DNA from: Rallus limicola
Lineage: Eukaryota; Chordata; Aves; Gruiformes; Rallidae
Length of the DNA stretch: 64,000 nucleotides
NCBI GenBank assembly: GCA_022605955.1
Contig: JAKCOZ010000005.1
Location: 1,674,001-1,738,000 of the forward strand
Direction: 5' to 3'
Shown here: piece after piece, positions 1-33,544 of the stretch
Position numbering within the stretch: the stretch's first letter is position 1
Layout of the letters: every line of letters starts with the position of its first letter
Notes under the pieces: model-generated
What the model saw: only the letters and a program-made list of their open reading frames with translations
Told to the model about the DNA's origin: nothing
Database searches by the model: none
Position numbers and translations under genes: made by a program

Positions 1-3000
1 GTAATAAATCCCATTTACATAGAACAGAATCTGTAAGGGGAGAGACGACAGCTGATAGCCGTTGTTAAGGGTTTCTTGTAGCAACCAGGTGGGATACATT
101 CCATAAAATCACCACTTCCCAGCAACCTCAGAGCACACTGCTCTGCCTTTTCACACCAACTGGTTTGGCTCTGGCTGGCCTGCTGGTAGCACATGGAGTG
201 TAACCCAAGACTGCAAACACTGGAAGTAGGATAAAAGCTGTTTCAAGTTTGGCTTTTGTTCCTTTTTTAAGTATTTGGTATGTATTGGGGTATTTCTCAG
301 CCTAAGGAAATAGTGGGGAGGGAATTGGGCATGTGTATACATTTCCCCAAGTGACTTCTGTACCATTAGTCAGCCTTAAGCAAGTTGACAGAGGGCTGGC
401 AAACCCTAGTATGTAAAATTCTGTTGAGTTTTTGGAAAATAGGTGCCTCTGTGAAGCAGAAAGTCTAAAAACTGTGCTCAGTTCTTTGTTAGGTGTTTGA
501 GAAAGGCCATGAGCTCAGTTTTGGGATGGAAATTGCTAAGCAACAGTCCTTCTTGAATCCTGTGAGTATCTCCAGGCAGGAACTTCACCCCCGGCGTCTT
601 TTAGAGGAGCTGCTCATCCAGCTTCTGACGGGAGCACCCACCCACCCGCCTGCGGTGGATGTAGCCCAGTTCCCAGGGACGCACATTTCATTAAAACAGA
701 ACCAGGTTTTTGTGTTTTTCCAGTTGGAAGAAAGGTGGAGCAAAAATTACTAAAGAGGTTCTAGGCATGGAAATTGCTGAAGCCAAGGGTGTCTCCTCTT
801 TGGAGGTTAGATCTTGGCAGGAGTAAAGGCAGGGTGAATTAATATGGGAGAAGAGGAAGTACTACTGAAAGCTGATTTTACTACCTTGCTGGCTGCATCT
901 GTGAGGTGTGCTGTATGGGGCTTGGGCTGGTTGGCCCACAAATCCCATTTTTAGCTTCATCTTCCTAAGGAAATGAGAGTTCTGTCACTGAAAAACGTGG
1001 CTGCCAGCCCTCAGGCAAGGCTGTGGGGTGGGTTAAAGGGGTTTCTGTGTGAGTGGGAGCCCAAATTGGAGCTAACCCCCAGTGAATGCTGCAGGAAAAG
1101 CCTAAGCCTTCCCCTGGAAGAAATGTTTTACCAGCTTTGCTTCGTACGGATGGTACCACTGATGGAAGACTCAAAGGGTAACACAGAAAGAGCACAGCGC
1201 AGGTTTGTTAGGCAGGGAGATGGGAATGTGTTTCAGCTGGTCTCCCTGAAGATTCACGCATGTGGAGGGATGAGAGGTACAAAAAGGATACAACTGATGA
1301 AGTTCTTCCTTTCCCTTGAGAAGGAAAAAATAAAGAGAAGAAAATAATGCTAAACATTTACCAGAAATGGTGCAGAAGCATTCAAAAGCCTGAGGTTACG
1401 AGAGGGGTCGGGAATGCTTGTTGAATTATTTCAGTTCCCTGGAAGACTTAAATCTTTTCTCAGATCATACAGCTCAGAGTCCAAAAATAACTTTTCAGAT
1501 ACACGAATTCTAAAATAACTTGGGGGAAATCCCTGTTGTGAGAAGTCACTTTCACCAAGGAAGCCATCTCTGTCAGAATATAAAGCAGCACACAAGCAGG
1601 CGCTACCTGGAACTTGTTGATCCTGTCCTTTGGCAGCAGATGCCATTCATCCCCTCTAACTATGCAGGAACAGGGGAAACATGCAAGGGAACCAGAAGGA
1701 ACCATTTGGTTTTAAATTGTGAGAAAACATTCAGGTAGAACACGGGGCTCCCTGGTTCCTCCAAATAACATCCTTCCAAACCGGTTCCCTTTAAAAGCAG
1801 AGTCATTCTGTGTAAGACCTGAACGCGTTCTGACTGCCCACAGAAACCGTACCAGGGATTTTCTAGAAGCAAACCAATGCACTTTGCTTTTCTCTTTCTT
1901 CTGCAAAACCCCAGATAAAGTTTCCTTGCAATGTGACAGCACTGATCTCCTAAGTACCTCCCAAGTAACTCATTCATGTTCTCAGACACCTTCTGCTTCA
2001 CAGAGAGCAAAACTGTCTGTGAAAGGGAATTTCATCCGTCTTCTCGGAGACATCTCATTATCATCAAACTGGTGGGACATACCATCTTCACCCTTGGGCT
2101 TCCCTCCTGAGGTTAACATCCTTGGCACCTAATAGTTTCATGCAGTTGGGCCCAAATTAATCCCCACTAACTTTAGGCACCTAATTATGGTCTCAAATTT
2201 GGGAAGGCAGTGGAAATAGGCAAGCAATTTTAGAAGGTGATTCATACTGTCTCTGATGTGAATGTGATGTGAAATGCCTCCTGGATGTTCTTCATCCCCT
2301 CTCCTCTCTGAACAGCGGCTACAGGCTCCTAACAGACTCTTCCCTTCACTCAGCTGAGATGCACTTTAATGAATGCTTGCTTTCTTTTTGTGGACAGGAG
2401 CGAGAAGTTTCATTACACATCTCGTTTGGCAGCGAATAATGGCTAAAGATGTATTTATGTACCTTGGTATAAACCCTTGTGACAAAGAAATGCCTTGTGT
2501 TGGGACAATGTGCTTCCTTTCATGCACAGCAACAAGGAGCTATCTCCATATTTAGGTTATTTTAGCCTGTGGAGCAGGATGCTTATTTAGCACGCCCCAG
2601 CTGCATGCACGGATGGGTTATTATTGCACAAAAAGTGTCTGGATAAGGAACTTTTTCTGTTTAATAACAACTGTTTTACTGTACGAGCAACCCCTTGTGA
2701 ATTCCCTAATGGCAATTGCCCAAATTTAATTTTAAACTTTTTTTTTTTTTAATAAGAAAACCTCATTTTCAAGAGGGCACTGACCAGGCTTCTGCATCTG
2801 TTCTGGGGACAGGTCTGATTGCTGCTGTTCTTTAGACCATGCTGCCTCCCCTCGAATGATATGGGACATGTCACGCAGGTTAAACTCAAATCCTCTAAGG
2901 TGTCAGTAGAAGGGGCACTGCAGCTAAATTGTGATTATGATGCCAGTTGAACGTGTAATTTCATGCGGAACAGCAGGCTGCTAATCCCAACACCCTGAGA

Positions 3001-3056
3001 CTGTCTCACTGCTAGGATTAATGAAGCCTGCATTGCTGCTGGGGGATTTTTAAATT

Positions 3057-3088
3057 GAATGTATTCATTCAATTTAATGAATGCATTC
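3057..3088. repeat. Short imperfect inverted repeat
   Basis: Arms 3,057-3,069 and 3,076-3,088 are complementary over 13 bases with one mismatch, around a 6-base loop. The sequence is AT-rich. No function is evident, and it may be chance. Confidence 0.5.
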
Positions 3089-3430
3089 TGGCATGGGACA
3101 GGGGTGCTGGGGTGGGGGGGCAGAAAAGCAGCATAGAATGGATTTTAAAGCCCACAAAAATGCAGCAGCAGGAACAGCGTTCTGGTAATGAGGGCATCTG
3201 CACTACTGAGACCTGGCACAGTGACTGACCACTGCATGCAGCTCATTTCTGCCCTGTACGGTCCAGAGGAAAACAAAGTGTAACACCACTTGTTTCCAGC
3301 TGAATCAAATCTCAGGTGTAGGAGGGTAACTCCCGGGCAACAAGGTATTTGTACTTAGGAGGAGTACAAACTATGAGCATTTCCAAGCTGCTCACGTTCC
3401 CAGCCTGACTCTTTGGGGCACAGCAGCCAG

Positions 3431-3492
3431 CCATCCATCCATCCATCCATCCATCCATCCATCCATCCATCCATCCATCCATCCATCCATCC
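3431..3492. repeat. ATCC tetranucleotide microsatellite
   Basis: About 15 uninterrupted copies of the 4-base unit ATCC. It creates artificial open frames on both strands (His-Pro-Ser-Ile or Trp-Met-Asp-Gly repeats) that are not genes. It is likely polymorphic in length. Confidence 0.98.
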
Positions 3493-3940
3493 GTGGTGTG
3501 GGCTGGAGCCCCTCCACACATATACACACACCCCCACTTCAAGCCCTGCCCGTAACCAAACCCTGCTGTCCTTCCTGGGCTGCTGTTCCATACAGCAAAA
3601 GCTCAGCTACTTATCCAGGCCGTTGCTGAGATTAGGAGGGATGTCAGTGACACCGCACATGCAGTTACTTCAGGCAGGATGTGGCCCCTTCTCTAAAAAG
3701 CCTGTTTCCTTTTCTTAAATGCCAGAACTACCCGAGGAGTGTGCAGCAGCAGCCACTCACACTGCACTCAGTCACACAGGCGTTCGGCAAATGCCAGCTG
3801 TGTCAGCCAAAACCAGTGCTGGCTACTGCGGGGTGAACTTATGCTTATGGGAGACAGGGGCACATCTTCTGGGTCTCTCTAAAAAGCCGGGGTTAGTTAT
3901 TTGGACAGTGCTAAGAACATCTTCCCGCCTGTGAATTTTG

Positions 3941-4003
3941 GGGGTTGGACCCGATCATCTCTGGAGGTTCCTTCCAACCCCTACTATTCTGTGACTCTGT
4001 GAA
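3941..4003 (+). mobile_element. CR1 LINE 3' end fragment
   Basis: This has the characteristic CR1 3' terminus: a GGTTGGAC..GATGATCT-like block, then CCTTCCAACCCCTA and a short tail of ATTCTGTGA-type octamers. Only about 60 bases remain. It lies on the upstream edge of the CpG island. Confidence 0.85.
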
Positions 4004-4306
4004 TCCTGGCGGGTCGAGGCCTTCGGCAAAGGCTTGAATTTTCAAGGGGCTTCGCTCGGCCTCAGGAAAGCGACTCCCCTTCGGGTAAAGCGGCTCCTCA
4101 GCCCGCACAAGCTCCGAGACCCTCCGGCTGCCGCTGTCCCGATATGGCTGTCGGGCCTATTTCGGGCTCGCTCTCTCGTGTCCCCCCGCCTAAGGTGGCG
4201 ACAAGTACAGCTCTAACGCGTCGGGAAACAGCCCCCACCCGCTCCCGTCGCCCTTCGCCCCGCCGGGACGCGCGGGGTTGTCGGTACGGACATCGACGCC
4301 GCTCAC

Positions 4307-4325
4307 CTCGCCTCGCACCGGCCAT
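4307..4325 (-). CDS. TMEM80: Probable TMEM80 first coding exon
   Basis: On the minus strand an ATG at 4,325 opens a frame reading MAGARR plus a split Gly codon, ending at a consensus donor (GTGAGC) after 4,307. Human TMEM80, a small multi-pass membrane protein associated with the ciliary transition zone, begins with a similar short basic MAAPRRG segment, and the gene is the divergent neighbour of DEAF1. The start lies in a CCAAGATGGCC context, which also resembles a YY1 initiator element. I could not identify the following transmembrane exons in 1-4,300; they may lie before the window. The call rests on synteny, a very short peptide and a good donor site. Confidence 0.5.
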
Positions 4326-4459
4326 CTTGGCTCCCCGCCCCCTTCCCCCGCCAGTCCTCCAGCGTCCCGGCAGCCTCTGCACCGCGACCGTTCGTCCGCG
4401 GCACCTGGGTGGAGCTCGCTGCTCTCTCCCCGCCTATCCCCCTTCCCCCCTCCCTCCCT

Positions 4460-5010
4460 CCGCCTTCGGGTGCCATCGGAGCACTCGGCCCGGTTCGGCG
4501 GCTTTCGGGCGGATTCGGGCGCTCTCCGTTCGGGTTTCTCCGTTGGGGCCGGCGAAGGGGAATTCGGGCGCGATCGGAGAGGACTCGGCACAGCTCGGAT
4601 TTCCTCGCGCCCGTCCCAGCCGCCTTCGGGAGCGATCGGAAAAGACTCGAACGAGCTCGGGATTCTTCGACCCTCTGGGCCGGACCGCTCGGGGACTCGG
4701 CCCTGTTCGGGCGGGCTCGGCTTCCCCACCCGATCTGTCAGGTATCGCTTCGGGCCGCGCTTCTACGGACTCGGCCGGGCTCGGCTGCCTCCTTCCTCGG
4801 GATTGGCCAGCCGGCAGGAACCGCGGGCCCCGCTCCTGGGGAGCCATCGCTCGCCTTCGAGCGAGGCCTGGAAAGACTCGGGACACTTCGGGCACCATCG
4901 GAAGCCATTCGGGAGCGCTCGAGCCCGCCCGGGGAACACGTTCGGCAGCGCTCGGGCGAGCTCGGCGCGGCTCGGCGCCCTGCCGAAGAGCGCTCGAGTG
5001 ACATCGGAGG
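4460..5010 (+). promoter_or_regulatory. Phased TCGG-core array in DEAF1 promoter/5' UTR
   Basis: By hand count, 31 TCGG cores lie on the plus strand here against about two on the other strand. Ten are full TTCGGG hexamers (4,465, 4,504, 4,514, 4,529, 4,563, 4,625, 4,706, 4,749, 4,887, 4,908). Within blocks the cores fall 9-11 bases apart, for example 4,466/4,476/4,485/4,495/4,505/4,515 and 4,942/4,952/4,962/4,972. This is a degenerate minisatellite with a unit of about 10 bp. DEAF1 proteins are known to bind TTCG-type sites and human DEAF1 is reported to prefer TTCGGG, so an autoregulatory role is possible. That role is inference; the periodicity is directly visible. Confidence 0.75.
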
Positions 5011-5149
5011 ACCGGTCTTTACCCCACCCCCCCCACCCAAGCCTCGCGACCGCCGCTCCCCCCGCCGGACCCTCCTCGGCGGCGTTCGCGGGGGGAGCGG
5101 CGGCCGTGGGGGCCAGGTCGCCCGTCTCGGCTCCCCCAGCCCGCCTCGC

Positions 5150-28999
<23,850 letters not shown>

Positions 29000-29588
29000 G
29001 CACATCTACCTCCTGAACCGTTCACGAGCAGCGGCCGGCTGGATCGGCAGCCCGGTGTGAACGGTCTGTCCTTCACAAGCCACACAGTCTCACTAGCAAA
29101 TTCATTTTTGAAAGACACTTTGATACTGTGACTGTGGCAGCATTTCCTACTACCCGATCCTCTCCCCAAACCGTGAATCATACAGAGACTGTGAAAGCCT
29201 CATCTGGAAGAAACCAACCCCGTCTGACTGCAGCCTAGCAGCTGGGAGCCGCCTTCGGCTTAAGTAAGCTTCAACTTAGCCAGACTGGAGCCTCCACCAT
29301 GTGGATTACAGCAATCTCATCATCTCTCTTGAGATGGATCTAAAGCAGATGCTGCAAAGAGATGTGCCAGTGTTTCCTTCTCCCTATGCCTCCCTACCTC
29401 TTGTTTGAAAAGAAGAAACGTTTTGTTTGGTTTTATTTAATTGCCTTGAAAAGGTTCTTAATTTGCCATCAGAAGGACTTTTGGTTTGTTGGGGTCTTTT
29501 TCTCCCGTGTTTTCCCTCTGTGCTGGGCAAATTTGGAACACGTTGGAGGTTCTGCACTTGAATATAAATGAAAGATAAGGTGTTGTTA

Positions 29589-29594
29589 AATAAA
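29589..29594 (+). terminator. DEAF1 polyadenylation signal
   Basis: AATAAA lies 590 bases after the DEAF1 stop codon, implying a 3' UTR of about 0.6 kb. A second weaker ATTAAA lies at 29,895-29,900. Confidence 0.7.
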
Positions 29595-29619
29595 ATGCAG
29601 TAAAAGCATGAGTGTGCCC

Positions 29620-32600
29620 GGCAGTACTGTTTAATTCCCACAGCAGCACTGGAGTGTTCTGGTCAATGCAGCGAGGGGCTGAGTTGCTGCAGCTACACCA
29701 CAGCTGGGGTGACACATGAGTCTTCACTCTCTGCCTCCGTAGCGGCCGACTGGGCTGTGGTTTAGGGGGCACATGGTCTCACCCTGTGGCTTGCCTGGGC
29801 TATAGCTACCCAGCCAAAAATCAGATCTGTTCAAACCCATAGGGAGAGCGTATTACTGGCATGCTGTCCTGGCATTGCCATTTTGTAGGTACTAATTAAA
29901 GAAGGGGTAAAGTTATTTGCTTCATTGACCGCAACAAAATGATTTATTTATGTACTGCTTTAATAATTTAAGCTAATCAGATGTCTTTGTGTTGGAAGAG
30001 GAATGCCCCAGGCTGGAAGAGTCTCATTGGACACACACACCTCTGCGGTGGTTTTTTTTTTTAGTCTCTGGTTTAAAACCTGTGAGGGGTTAATTGTCCA
30101 TGTGGTTAATCGCTCTGATTTAGGGTGGGGAGGATTACTGCTCTGTTTGTACTCCTAGAGGGGTCATCTCTCAATCCCAGCATCATTCGTGTGTCCAAAG
30201 GAGAAGATTCTGTCCAGAGTTGCAGGAAGGTAAACAGAGAGAAAACATGATGGAAAATACTGAAGTCTTGCAACGGCGGTTTCTGAAGGGTCTGTTCCTT
30301 CTTTCATGCATCTCAAGGGACTTGGCTTTCACTGCTGATGTCACAAGGAGATGGACCCTGGTTTTTCATCTCCCACAGTATCTGCTGCACTGCTGAGCTC
30401 TCTCAGAGCGCCTGTCAGTAGGGCTTCCCTGTGGCAGCGGCTGCTGAGAGGCAGCAGCCAGGCCCTTTCCATGGTGGGTGGGTAGTGGCTCCATGGCAGC
30501 TTTCTGGTTCTTAACTGGAACAGTTACTCCTCCCAGTGTGGAGCTCAGTGGGTGATGCAGGGAACATCACCCACCAAGGGTGAGGGAAGGCAGCAGCCTG
30601 CCAGCCTCGTCTGAAGGAGCTCTTCTTCAGAGGAAAGCCAAGCAGGAACCAGAACAGGATGGGAGCAGAAATGACACCTTGAAACTCCCAGGAAGGAAAC
30701 AGGCAGTTCCTTCGCTTCCCATAGCAGGATGCCCACTCCCAGAGTAATACCGCAGTATTTGGAATAGTTTCTCTCAGGGAGATTATGATCGTCTCTTTTC
30801 TAAAGCATAAAGTCAGTTACTTAACAGAAAAGACAGTCTTAATTGAGCCCGCAGGAACATGACTGATTTACAGGGTTTCCTGCCTCCATCTGTGGCCCAT
30901 TAAGGATCCAAACAGCGCAGGACGATGAACATGTGCCGCTGCGCCGCAGCACCCGTGTGTTTCCAGCCGCGCACCTCGCCAACACCCTCCAGCAGGCACG
31001 AGGCTCTGGGCACGGCACCGCCGCGGCAGAGGTCTGTGTGTGCACCGAGCTGTGCTGCTGCCTCGGCCCCAGCCCCCTCGGTGGGGTGTCCCCGAGCAGA
31101 GGTGTGTGCTCCAAAAACGGTGCTGAGGCGCAGTCACCCTGTGGGCAGCGAGCAGCGTCTCGCTTTGGAGCGCAGCCAAGGTTGGCTCTGAAGTGGCACC
31201 TTCGGAGCACTAACGCAGCGCTTGCAGTGTCACACCTAGCTTTCAACTGGAGATTCGTAATTCCTGTTGCTTCACCCCATTGGCTCACCTCATGTTTTCC
31301 ACAGAGAGCCGTCCCTGGATGGTGCTGCTGGTTCAGGTAGCAGAGCTCTGTGTGGATTCAAGGACAAGCCCAGCTGTGAGAAGGGAGGAGCTGTGACACG
31401 GGGTACTGGAGCTCATAGGGTCTCCTGCTCGTGTAGGTAACGGGGTGGCAACATTAACACAGAGCAAGTCCTCCAGTGAGCAGCCTCACCGTGTAGTTCG
31501 TAGCTGAGTATAGCTGAGCCCTGGCTACTGGCTGAATTTCGGCTTTACCAGATCTTGTAAAGGGGCAAAGAAAATGGGAAGGGAATGGAATAACAATCCT
31601 GGATGAAGAAATGGTGAGTGTGACTCATGGCAATTAAAGCTCTCTAGGAGCTTCCCATCAGAGCCCCGTCCCTGGGGCAGCTGTGCCCCAACCCCGCAGC
31701 AAACCACGAAGCCTCCAAAGTGCAGTCACCATGGGAACCGAACACGTTTATCTGTCAGTGATAAACTGAGCCAACAGTTGTTATTCTCAGTCATGGAAAA
31801 GTTTCAGACCTCCCTGTGGTATTTGTCTTTCCTCTTGTTCCTGAGCAAACAAACCCCCTGTGGGAAGCAGCCCTATGCAAAGCCATCACCCCGAGGATTC
31901 CTGTTCCATGCAGTAATCATTTCCTTCCCTCTTGAGCACAGGAGTAGCTGCTCCCTCTGGCTGCCCCTGGTGTTGCTGCCCTGGGGTTTACCCAGAGATA
32001 AGATAGGATTTCTTTCCTGCAGGCTGGAAATGATTCCTGGCAGGTACTGGATGGCTTCATAAGGATTTATGGAGAAGTAGCCCTAACACTGTCATGCCTT
32101 TGGGTGGGTAAATCTGTAGTTACTACTAGACGGCAGTATGCACTGCCCATAGTGGGTAGGAATACTGGACAGGGATGTTTTGTTCAGGGATTTTGGTAAG
32201 ACCTTCATGTTCCCTTGGCAAACATGAGTAAAATCAGGCTTTGGACTGAAAATTATCAAGGGTAAGGGGAGAGGAGGTTGCACAGTTTGATACACCCTGA
32301 TATGGCATGTGAACATCTGGGAAATGAGCTTAAGAGCCCTTTTTCTCCCCCAGACTCACGGCTGTGTTACCTCACAGCCCCGGGAATGCTGCCCCAGCAG
32401 CCAGAAGAGGCCTGCAAGCAGCTGAAAGCAGCTCAAGCAGCACATAGGTACCTGCTCCAGGATAGCCAAGCTTGTGAGTAGAACAATGAAAAAACCCACC
32501 CCAACAATTTATGGTCCTCATCAGTCTGTGCCAGGCTAATGCTCTGCCCAGAGCCACTCCTGAACTGCAGTGGGCCGAAGAGGGATGAGTTACTGGGATG

Positions 32601-33260
32601 GATTACAGTGTTTGCCCTTTCCTGCCTCGCTGGGGGCTGCTTTGCTGGGGTGAAGGAGGCACCCCGGCTCCGAGAGCAGCTCTGGGAGACTGGCTGCATC
32701 CTAGCGTGCTTCGGCAGGGCTCAACTGTGCTCCACACTCCCAGCTTGGTTTGTCTTTAAGGATTAAACTCTGTGGGACTGGTGGAGATGGGCCACTGCCA
32801 GGCTAGGCTGGAGCAAGGGAGGGCTGTGCCTCAGCCACTTCTTTCAGCAACATTTCTTGAGACAGTGGGGAGGATTCCACCTCCCAGGGCTGAGAGTGGG
32901 GAATTTATCCGTGACTCTCAGGGACAGAGCAGCTGCAGAGCTCTCCTGCCTCCCCAGCTCATGGTGCAAATGAGGGGTGTTTGATTAGTAATAGCTTAGA
33001 GAAGCCCAGACCAGACCAAGCTCCTAAATCCAAAGCACGAGCTGTTCCAAGAACCATCCCTGCTTGTCTTGTGACGCCTCCTGTGGCTTACATGAAGCAC
33101 CAAGTGTTAAAATCGTGGCTACACCTCAAGTTTCCAGTGAAAAGAATACCTCAGCTGTATCCACCTGTGACTCTGTTACAGAGAGCCGGGAACCAGCAGC
33201 TTTCAGCTGCCATCTCCTCCTTCCCTCCTCCCCAACAAAGACAGCAGACTATAGGCAGAA
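29620..33260. other. Spacer between the convergent genes DEAF1 and DRD4
   Basis: About 3.6 kb between the two 3' ends. No exon, RNA gene or clear transposon is recognised. Open frames here are short and featureless. Confidence 0.7.
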
Positions 33261-33267
33261 ATAGAGC

Positions 33268-33273
33268 TTTAAT
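33268..33273 (-). terminator. DRD4 probable polyadenylation signal
   Basis: On the minus strand this reads ATTAAA, 69 bases after the DRD4 stop codon. An AT dinucleotide run lies between the stop and the signal. It implies a very short 3' UTR. Confidence 0.5.
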
Positions 33274-33341
33274 GAACTATATATATATATAAAAAATAAA
33301 AATAGCCCAGTCATTCCTTCTCCCCACCAGTTCCAGTGGGC

Positions 33342-33544
33342 TCAGCAGAAGAGACGCAAGACCTTGCGGAAGAAGTTCCTGAACTCCGCGTTGAAAACGG
33401 TATAAATGATGGGGTTGAGAGCGCTGTTGACGTAACCCAGCCAAGTGACAGTGCTGGTGACTTGAGTGGGAATGGTGCAGGACTTGCAGAGCGCCCTGGT
33501 AATGTGAACCACAAAAAAAGGTGTCCAGCAGAAGAGGAAAGCAC
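33342..33544 (-). CDS. DRD4: DRD4 exon 4 (TM6-TM7, C-terminus)
   Basis: Residues 310-376. [19 protein letters not shown] is TM6, and [20 protein letters not shown] gives TM7 with NPxxY and helix 8. Ends LRLFC and TGA. Acceptor ctggcag on the minus strand. Confidence 0.97.

Larger units (their letters stand above)
1..3900. other. Non-coding stretch upstream of the DEAF1/TMEM80 promoter
   Basis: I find no supportable exon here. The open frames are short, without recognisable domains or paired splice sites. By comparison with human, introns and later exons of TMEM80 on the minus strand could lie here or before base 1, but I could not recognise them. The visible structures are an ATCC microsatellite near 3,431, a T-run near 2,739 and a short inverted repeat at 3,057-3,088. 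Confidence 0.6.

Noticed and set aside
3312..3718. Open frames with His-Pro-Ser-Ile or Trp-Met-Asp-Gly repeats
   Set aside because: They are translations of the ATCC microsatellite.
4409..5149. Open frame in phase with DEAF1 giving about 247 extra N-terminal residues
   Set aside because: All three frames are open in this CpG island. The extension is low-complexity translation of the 10-bp array, and the human protein starts at the equivalent of 5,150.
29620..33260. Open frames of 60-150 codons between DEAF1 and DRD4
   Set aside because: No domain, no paired splice sites and no similarity that I recognise. They fit chance frames in GC-moderate spacer.
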